Shown here: positions 58,036 to 64,000 of the stretch, piece after piece
How the letters are laid out: each line of letters starts with the position of its first letter
Numbering within the stretch: the first letter of the stretch is position 1
Assembly: GCA_022495005.1 (NCBI GenBank)
Contig: JAGYXB010001790.1
Coordinates: 186,001 to 250,000, forward strand
Direction: 5' to 3'
DNA length: 64,000 nt
Source of the DNA: Rhyacophila brunnea
Taxonomy: Eukaryota; Arthropoda; Insecta; Trichoptera; Rhyacophilidae
The notes under the pieces: model-generated
The model's database searches: none
Told to the model about the DNA's origin: nothing
What the model saw: only the letters and a program-made list of their open reading frames with translations
Position numbers and translations under genes: made by a program

Positions 58036-59099
58036 ATAAAGAGATTTATTCGCTAATGTTGATCTGCATGTCTCACCTAAGAAATCAGCGTGAACTTCTC
58101 TCGGTTACAAGTAAATTGTACGTAAAACATTTCACCATGACACAGTTCGCCGTGAGCTTTCTTGTCGGAAAGAGATGACCGTATACTTATACGGTCTCCA
58201 ATTTTATTAGATTCAATATGAACTTAATTCAATTTTCATAGCTGATTCTGACAAAATTCATGAATTCAAGAATGAAAACCAAACCTAACCTAACAAATAA
58301 TCCGCTATTTTCAATATTTGTTTGCCGCTGGCTTCCTGTAAAGTGTAAACCGACAAGAATCGTGTTTTATTGAGAGATGAATTTTATGACAGTGCCTACT
58401 ATACGACCCAAAAAAACCACCCAAAGAGGATGGACGGTCTTTAATATACGGCCATATATTTCCGATACAACATTTCACGGTGAATTGTGATACGGCGAAC
58501 TGCATACGTACAAGTTTCCGGACACGTTTTCTCTCAAGGTGCACAATTAACCTGCTATCGGTGTTACATTCAATGAAAATATCGATACGAACGTTGTTTT
58601 ATAAATTCCTAAGATATGGCATAGTTAGTCCACTCAATACCTACTTTCTCGTCTAATCTTATGTTTTTAATAAAAAAAAACTTCGTTGAGTTAGTATTTT
58701 CCTTTACATAAAATATTTTATTTTAAGAGGATAGGTATAAATAATAAATATGTATACATTGCGTGTATAAAAATGTTGTTTAGGATCAAAAATATGTGTT
58801 GTTACTTCGCGAAATAATGGCATTTATCATTACCACTGTGGGGCTTCCAACCACCCCCTTGACAGTAGTAAATGACAAGGCTAAAAGTAGTATTTTTTTT
58901 ACCCACAAAACGATATCCAGAATATTTCTTTTTGCTGAATATTATCGTAGTGCATAAGGTTTGCGGCGAACGAGATGGTCTTTTCTCATCGAGGATTGAC
59001 CGTAATGTATTATAAGTATCAGAAAATAAATCACGCACACTCTAGCCCACGCCAACCAACAAGATCTCTAGGGCGTCCAACGTTAGTTACGCCACGCCG
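58036..59099. other. Unassigned AT-rich DNA with one strong palindrome
   Basis: GACCGTATACTTATACGGTC at 58177-58196 forms a 9-bp stem around a 2-nt centre. Otherwise nothing recognised. Confidence 0.4.
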
Positions 59100-59611
59100 C
59101 AGTAGCGAAGGGTGGAGGTAGGCTGTTATAAATGCCATAAATAGTGCACATTAAACTTTGTCAGTCGTACGTATTTGTTTTTATTGAACTAAGACTACAA
59201 TTTACAGATGGTATTGGTTAGTTTTTAAAAATCAAAAAGTTTTGGTACCTATATCTTGGGCGATACGACACAATTGTTCACACTTTTTCATTCATACTTA
59301 TTCGTTTTCGTTGGATTAAGAATACATATTACACATATTGTGTGTTCCTCTTTTTTAATTCATTAAGCCCTGCCTAAACCACACTATAATAGATAAAAAA
59401 ATATCATTCTACCTATAAAATATTCAAAGTTATGTATGATTTAATTTGTTTACTATTATATATTATGGCTTGGTTTTAGGCAGGGTTTAATTATTGAATT
59501 TTAAAAACTCACCAACACCATCTGCAAATTGTAGTCTTATGTCAATGAAAACAAATACGTATGACTGACAAAGTTTAGTGTGCGTCATGTATGGCAAATC
59601 TTAGCAGCCTA
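59100..59611 (+). mobile_element. hAT-type MITE family 2, copy lacking the right terminus
   Basis: Starts CAGTAGCGAAGGGTGGAGGT. The subterminal ATAGTGCACATTAAACTTTG and GATGGTATTGGTTAGTTTTT segments face inverted ACCAACACCATCTGCAAATT and GACAAAGTTTAGTGTGCG on the right. Similarity stops at AGCAGCCT (about 59610), before the expected CGCCACTG terminus. The arms are clearer than in the full-length copy at 26747. Confidence 0.65.
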
Positions 59612-60240
59612 AGAAATCAATCTTTACGGGTTTAGGTTTCCAAAGCTCTGATTATAAATATATGAAAATTGTGTTTTGTTTTTAATCAACTCATCGCCGA
59701 AATAGTAAGAATAAAATAGTCATAACGGCATTATTCAATTAAACTTAATATAACGTAGGACTTACATAAATATCACGTAGGGTACTTATAATATAAATTA
59801 TACTATCTGCATATAGATCTATCGACTGATGCCAGCAATGTTGTATCACATATTTCATGTATAGCCATCGTTCAGGCTAAGGGGTAAACATTGATGTTTA
59901 TAAAGGTCAGATGTCACGAGGGCAAAGTTCACAACTAGTTATGACTGTAGTCGTGTCACCCAGTTCGGTTTGCATTTGCACCCATAAACTATACCACTCA
60001 CGTATTCAACTACAACACTTAGAGTATTGCAAGTTTGTTATGAATAACAAGCATAATTTAAAAAATCTAAAAATCTTAAGAAACATTCACAATCATAAAA
60101 AATACTAATGCTGTACATCCAAATGTAGGGTCCCGTGACATGTCCGATTAAGACAGGGTGTGGTGCAGGGCAGTGTGGTTCGGTGGGGACACTAACTTCA
60201 ATGTTTAAAGGCGGCTGTTTACCTAGAGATGTCAATAATA
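59612..60240. other. Unassigned AT-rich DNA
   Basis: No feature recognised. The minus-strand frame at 60038-60388 crosses into the next element and is not called. Confidence 0.4.
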
Positions 60241-60938
60241 GTATGTACCAGTGGGGAAGGATGACTTTTGGAAAGAGGCAGGCTTTGGAGATCTGATAAA
60301 AGAGCACGCCTGTCAGGCATACATGCGAGAAATAAGAAGATAATACGATATTACTACTAATGAATACTGATGATACACATTGATTCAATGAAACTTCAAA
60401 AACTCACTGACAACATAAAATTGAGTGATGAGTTTAAATTACGTATTTTTCAAAACAGTCTATAGGTATAATTTATTAATATTTGCCATAGAAATCATGT
60501 TTTTAAATTATCTAATTATTAAATATTTTGAACAAAGTGCAGTCATGAAAACAATATTATGCGCGAAAGTTTTAGGCTCTGCGATAAGAGCCCACCATAT
60601 TTCATACAATTCGATACTTAGACTGTTTGAGGTTACGTAACGTAAAGTCCATAGGAAAAAAAATCACAATTCCTTCACACATAATCCGACATTTATTTAC
60701 GTCAAGACAGATGGTGCGCTGTGGTATATTTTTTTAACCTTTGCAGATTGTTTTGTAATTTGTGTAATACATTACTACATACACGACATCTCTCGTTGGT
60801 AAATTAAATTATTTTTATATAATATGAAAATAATCAAGTGATTATATAAATATGTCAATATGCAATTAAAAATATTTTTCTTAAGAAGGTAGGTTTTAAA
60901 CAATCGCCTAGTGTGGAGTCTTTGCCACTGGTATGTAC
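60241..60938 (+). mobile_element. hAT non-autonomous family 1, copy 3
   Basis: Element 60249-60930 (682 bp). The duplication GTATGTAC is exact at 60241-60248 and 60931-60938. It starts CAGTGGGGAAGGATGACTTT and ends GTGTGGAGTCTTTGCCACTG. The interior shares GAGATCTGATAAAAGAGCAC, CTTAAGAAGGTAGG and other segments with copies 1 and 2. A frame reading VMKTILCAKVLGSAIRAHHI here has a counterpart reading MTTILCANVLGSAIGAYIIS on the minus strand of copy 1. It is shared ancestry of the DNA; the flanking residues do not stay in one frame. Confidence 0.8.
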
Positions 60939-61974
60939 TTATACATATACCTAAATTTCCATACTATAAAAATGAATATGGGTAGATAATCTTTTTTTTT
61001 AAGTATGATTTTGCGCGATATAATTTTGATGGAATGTGTGTTCACAGGACTACCTTTAATTAACGATACTTGATTCCAACCCACCAACACAAACCATTAG
61101 TATGGCCTCAAAAAAGGTAGACGCGAATTAGCGAGTAAATAATAAACCCTTTTCTTTTATATTTCCCCAGCGCTTTACCGTATTAAATACGCACGAAACT
61201 TTACGCTATGACCGGATAATATAATCCGACCAGTTCGCCGCAAAAATAAACCGGAAGGAAACTATTTCGAGCGTTTTTACTGCTGCAGGAAACTACCACG
61301 GCGATGGTCGCTATCTGAAAGATGGCCACCGTGAGGAACGCTGCGGAATTTATGAATGAACACTTACTAGAGAAAGCCCTTATCATTTATTTCATACACG
61401 AAGGTACACCATTTAAGTGTTATTCGGAGTCCTTGGATAGTGTATACGTTCTAACTTTTGAAATTCCATTGGAAGACAATCATTTCATATGAAATTCCGG
61501 GTATCCAGAAGGATTGAAAGATTATTTACAAACCATGTTTATAAAACTTACTTACTGTAAACATCAATGACTCAAAATTGTAGAATGTTGAAATAACCAA
61601 AACAACAATGATAGAGTTCTACCACGTAAACGTTATTTCAATTAATAGCTATTTTTAATACATATAAGTAAAATATATTAAACACTTTGATTTTCATTTT
61701 CGATCCATAATCTTTAAAAATTAAAACTATTCCTGCTAAATGGCGTTCTAATGTAGATAATACTAATAAACATTGTCACGCAAATTCGCTGCCATTTGTG
61801 TTATCGCGTTATGTCGTGTTTATGTATAGTATATATAAATATCCTCTATAGTACGTGTCTCCAGCATGGCCTTAAGTATTTGATGCCAATCACTCTATCA
61901 CAAACTTGAACACGGTTCCGGAATCAAATACGTACTTAATACTGTTATTCTCAACCTATTTTGTTTACGGAAAC
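60939..61974. other. Unassigned AT-rich DNA
   Basis: No feature recognised up to the start of the direct repeat at 61975. Confidence 0.4.
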
Positions 61975-62257
61975 TATCACTTCCCTCCATTTTGGTAAGA
62001 GAATTTCTCTCAACTGTCACTTTATTTTTTAGTTATGGTTTTTTATCGTCTGGGTTCGGGATTTGGAGGTGGATAATTGACACACCGGAATTATGATGGA
62101 AGACGACGAGTTTATTTACGTTAATATTATACTATATGGTTACATTTTGAATATTTTATTTTATCTGTACGAAATCGGCGTGCTCGCGGTTTTGCTGCTT
62201 GTCGCGATCTGAGCGCCATCTTGAAAAATCATTCCCAACGGTTTTTTTTCTTGGGCG
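61975..62257 (+). repeat. Long direct repeat, left copy
   Basis: TATCACTTCCCTCCATTTTG begins the shared sequence; it continues past GAGCGCCATCTTGAAAAATC to at least 62257, where the partner copy is cut off by the window end. The copies are nearly identical, with a few small indels (CTCTCAACTG versus CTTCAACTG). It could be an LTR, or one end of a tandemly duplicated block. Confidence 0.8.
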
Positions 62258-62389
62258 ACGTTGCAAATCGTCAACGGTTATATTATGGCATTGTTGCCAT
62301 TCAACATATTATAATCTACTCTAAGGCATTGCCGGCTCGGCTCTGTTATTATTATTTAATTTTCGTAATCAGCGCTTTATTATTTGTTG

Positions 62390-62940
62390 GCTTTGATACC
62401 GATTCGGGCGTCTCCAGATACACAAAGACATCCCCAAATGGGGACCATACGGGGGTGTCACAAGCGCACCTCTCCGGAAAGGCCCGAATGGGGGCCAGGC
62501 CAACTAAAGGCTGATTACGATAGCGCGTGTAACTGGACAGTGCGGCGGCTTGGTAAGAGGTGGTTGCGTCTCTAGACGTTGAAGGATCGAAGCCCTCCCG
62601 GTACGTCGGCGGCCGGAGAGACTCGGATGCAGCACTGTAGCATAGTGGTTCGCGGTTCCCGGGCCTACCGTAAAGCTGCTGAGAGAGGAGGGCGTCGCGC
62701 CCAGCCCTCTCAACACCCTCGGACCGTCGGCAACCGGAGAGTTTCGGATGCAGCACTACGCCGCTTTGTGGGCGTAGTGGTTCGCGGCTCCTCATGTCTA
62801 CCGTACGGGCGGATGCTGAGAGAGGACGTCGCACCCAGCCTTCCCAACAGCGACCGTCCGAAAACCAGTCGATCCCTCACGAAAATGCATACCGGCGCAT
62901 TACTCGACCCCCTTTTTTGCTCGCTTGCCCTGCCGCGGCT
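62390..62940. repeat. GC-rich block with 120-bp tandem units
   Basis: Unit 1 begins GTACGTCGGCGGCCGGAGAG (62601) and unit 2 GACCGTCGGCAACCGGAGAG (62721). Both continue with TCGGATGCAGCACT, GTGGTTCGCGG, CTACCGTA and GCTGAGAGAGG, then GTCGC(G/A)CCCAGCC. A third start, CGACCGTCCGAAAACC, appears at 62851. Unit 2 carries an extra hairpin, ACTACGCC (62754-62761) with GGCGTAGT (62770-62777). Overlapping frames on both strands (up to 160 codons, minus strand 62352-62834) arise from GC-rich repeat sequence and show no domain. Confidence 0.7.
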
Positions 62941-63567
62941 ATCGAATTACACGCACTACACTGATATTATACTAATATAATATGCAGAAAACTTAATTTA
63001 ATACTTAAATGGCTTTAAAGTTTATAAAAATAATTTTAAAATATATCAGGGCCCGAAATGGACCGGAACGCCATTCTGCCTCATACAACCGCTCCGGGTT
63101 GTAAAATTTTCCACTTCGAGCACTGAAATAACTTATTATACATCGCTTCCAAACACAAAACACTTAAAACTAACTAATCTATGATGCTAATGGCTGAGGA
63201 TGCTGCTTGGCTGCTATCCGCTGATGGAGGCTGCTTTGCTCAGCTGAAGAAGGCCGCTTTGTAGCTCTCTTTATCATGGTGCATCTGGGCCAGGGCTGAT
63301 TGCAAGGCTCACAGACACGCTGCTGTTGACGAAGAGGGCTCAAGCGGCTGATGATGCAGGGCATTTGATGCCGTTTTCCCTCGTTGGAGCCAGGGTCTTG
63401 CCCGATACACTCGTCCGTGGGCCAAGTTCGCTGGCGGATGCAGTTGGTCGGGAGTACATCGGGAGCCATGACTTCGCAATCCGGGTGTTTCTGCTCTTTT
63501 CTTCACTGGCTTGGCTTTGGCAGCATCCTCTTTCTACTGCTTATTATTATACTTTTGTTTAGCGCCA

Positions 63568-63695
63568 CCAGAGGCAAGCCTCTGGACGTTTTTTTCCTCG
63601 CCGTTTCCTATTCCGGTGTTTGGATCTCAGGGTGTGTGTCCGGGTGAAAGAAATTTCACCTGCTTCTTGATTTCAGACGATCAAAATCAAGAAGC
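63568..63695 (+). other. Three hairpins in a row before the second direct repeat
   Basis: Hairpin 1: CCAGAGGC (63568-63575), AA, GCCTCTGG (63578-63585), followed by a T run. Hairpin 2: GGTGAAA (63643-63649), GAAA, TTTCACC (63654-63660). Hairpin 3: GCTTCTTGATTT (63662-63673), 10 nt, AAATCAAGAAGC (63684-63695). All stems are perfect. Confidence 0.75.
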
Positions 63696-63721
63696 GTAGT
63701 CCCACGTTGACTGGGGCCACT

Positions 63722-64000
63722 TATCACTTCCCTCCATTTTGGTAAGAGAATTTCTTCAACTGTCACTTTTTTTTTAGTTTGGTTTTTTATCGTCTGGTTC
63801 GGGATTTGGAGGTGGATAATTGACACACCGGAATTATGATGGAAGACGACGAGTTTATTTACGTTAATATTATACTATATGGTTACATTTTGAATATTTT
63901 ATTTTATCTGTACGAAATCGGCGTGCTCGCGGTTTTGCTGCTTGTCGCGATCTGAGCGCCATCTTGAAAAATCATTCCCAACGGTTTTTTTTCTTGGGCG
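63722..64000 (+). repeat. Long direct repeat, right copy (truncated by the window)
   Basis: The same sequence as 61975-62257, offset by about 1.745 kb, running to the last base. No short inverted TG..CA ends or primer-binding site can be checked because the outer boundary is not visible. Confidence 0.8.

Noticed and set aside
62352..62834. 160-codon minus-strand frame
   Set aside because: It overlaps the GC-rich tandem units, where stop codons are rare by composition. Its residues are arginine/serine-rich with no domain, and frames are open on both strands.
61975..64000. Definite LTR retrotransposon
   Set aside because: Direct repeats are present, but terminal dinucleotides, primer-binding site, polypurine tract and gag/pol domains cannot be shown.
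1..64000. CRISPR arrays, bacterial operons, riboswitches or integrated prokaryotic genes
   Set aside because: No regularly spaced repeats with unique spacers, no clustered co-directional genes and no ribosome-binding-site pattern. Repeat and SINE content shows eukaryotic nuclear DNA.

Overview
The window looks like non-genic DNA from an arthropod nuclear genome. It is strongly AT-rich, carries no operon-like gene packing, is scattered with GTAGGTACCTAC-type short repeats, and is dense in transposon remnants. The repeat types (Jockey and RTE-like LINE ends, tRNA-derived SINEs, many MITEs) fit an insect such as an aphid-like hemipteran or a lepidopteran; the sequence alone does not settle the order. 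I recognise no intact host protein-coding gene. Nearly all open frames are short chance frames or fragments of transposable elements.

Layout. 1-1390: 3' end of a Jockey-type LINE, with the reverse transcriptase C-terminus, a tandemly repeated 3' UTR and a strong nested hairpin. 2.0-11.3 kb: a hammerhead-like repeat, several MITEs, the first of three 1.39-kb palindromic elements (7821-9212) and a 1-kb hAT element. 11.3-26 kb: mostly featureless AT-rich DNA with SINE fragments, palindrome 2 (16193-17578), two LINE tails on the minus strand and a 468-bp MITE. 26-35 kb: hAT and PIF/Harbinger-type non-autonomous elements, two of them copies of one hAT family. 35-42.3 kb: an 81-bp tandem duplication, two opposed copies of a hAT MITE with CATGGCCCCCAC ends, and a 338-bp hAT deletion derivative that still holds a transposase remnant. 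42.7-45.2 kb: SINE, palindrome 3 and two more MITEs almost end to end. 46-52 kb: SINEs, an RTE-like LINE tail and a MITE. 53-60.9 kb: a compound nest of hammerhead-like repeats plus further hAT and TA-flanked MITEs. 62-64 kb: a GC-richer block bounded by direct repeats of at least 280 bp, with internal 120-bp tandem units and three hairpins; it runs off the window.

Two observations stand out. First, three nearly full-length palindromes of about 690 bp per arm, each with a loop of 31-35 nt, flanked by TTAA. Transcribed, each would fold into a very long double-stranded RNA. Second, a dispersed repeat whose conserved core matches a type I hammerhead ribozyme (CTGAAGA, a 3-bp stem II capped by GAAA, GAAA, a palindromic ACCCGGGT stem III, and a GTC cleavage triplet), with paired stem I arms. 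One minus-strand copy keeps the core (apart from one extra U) and the others are broken in different ways.

There is no gene network to describe. The biology visible here is transposon activity: autonomous LINE remnants, which could have supplied machinery for the SINEs, and many families of short non-autonomous DNA elements whose transposases are not in the window. Target-site duplications were read directly and are given per element.
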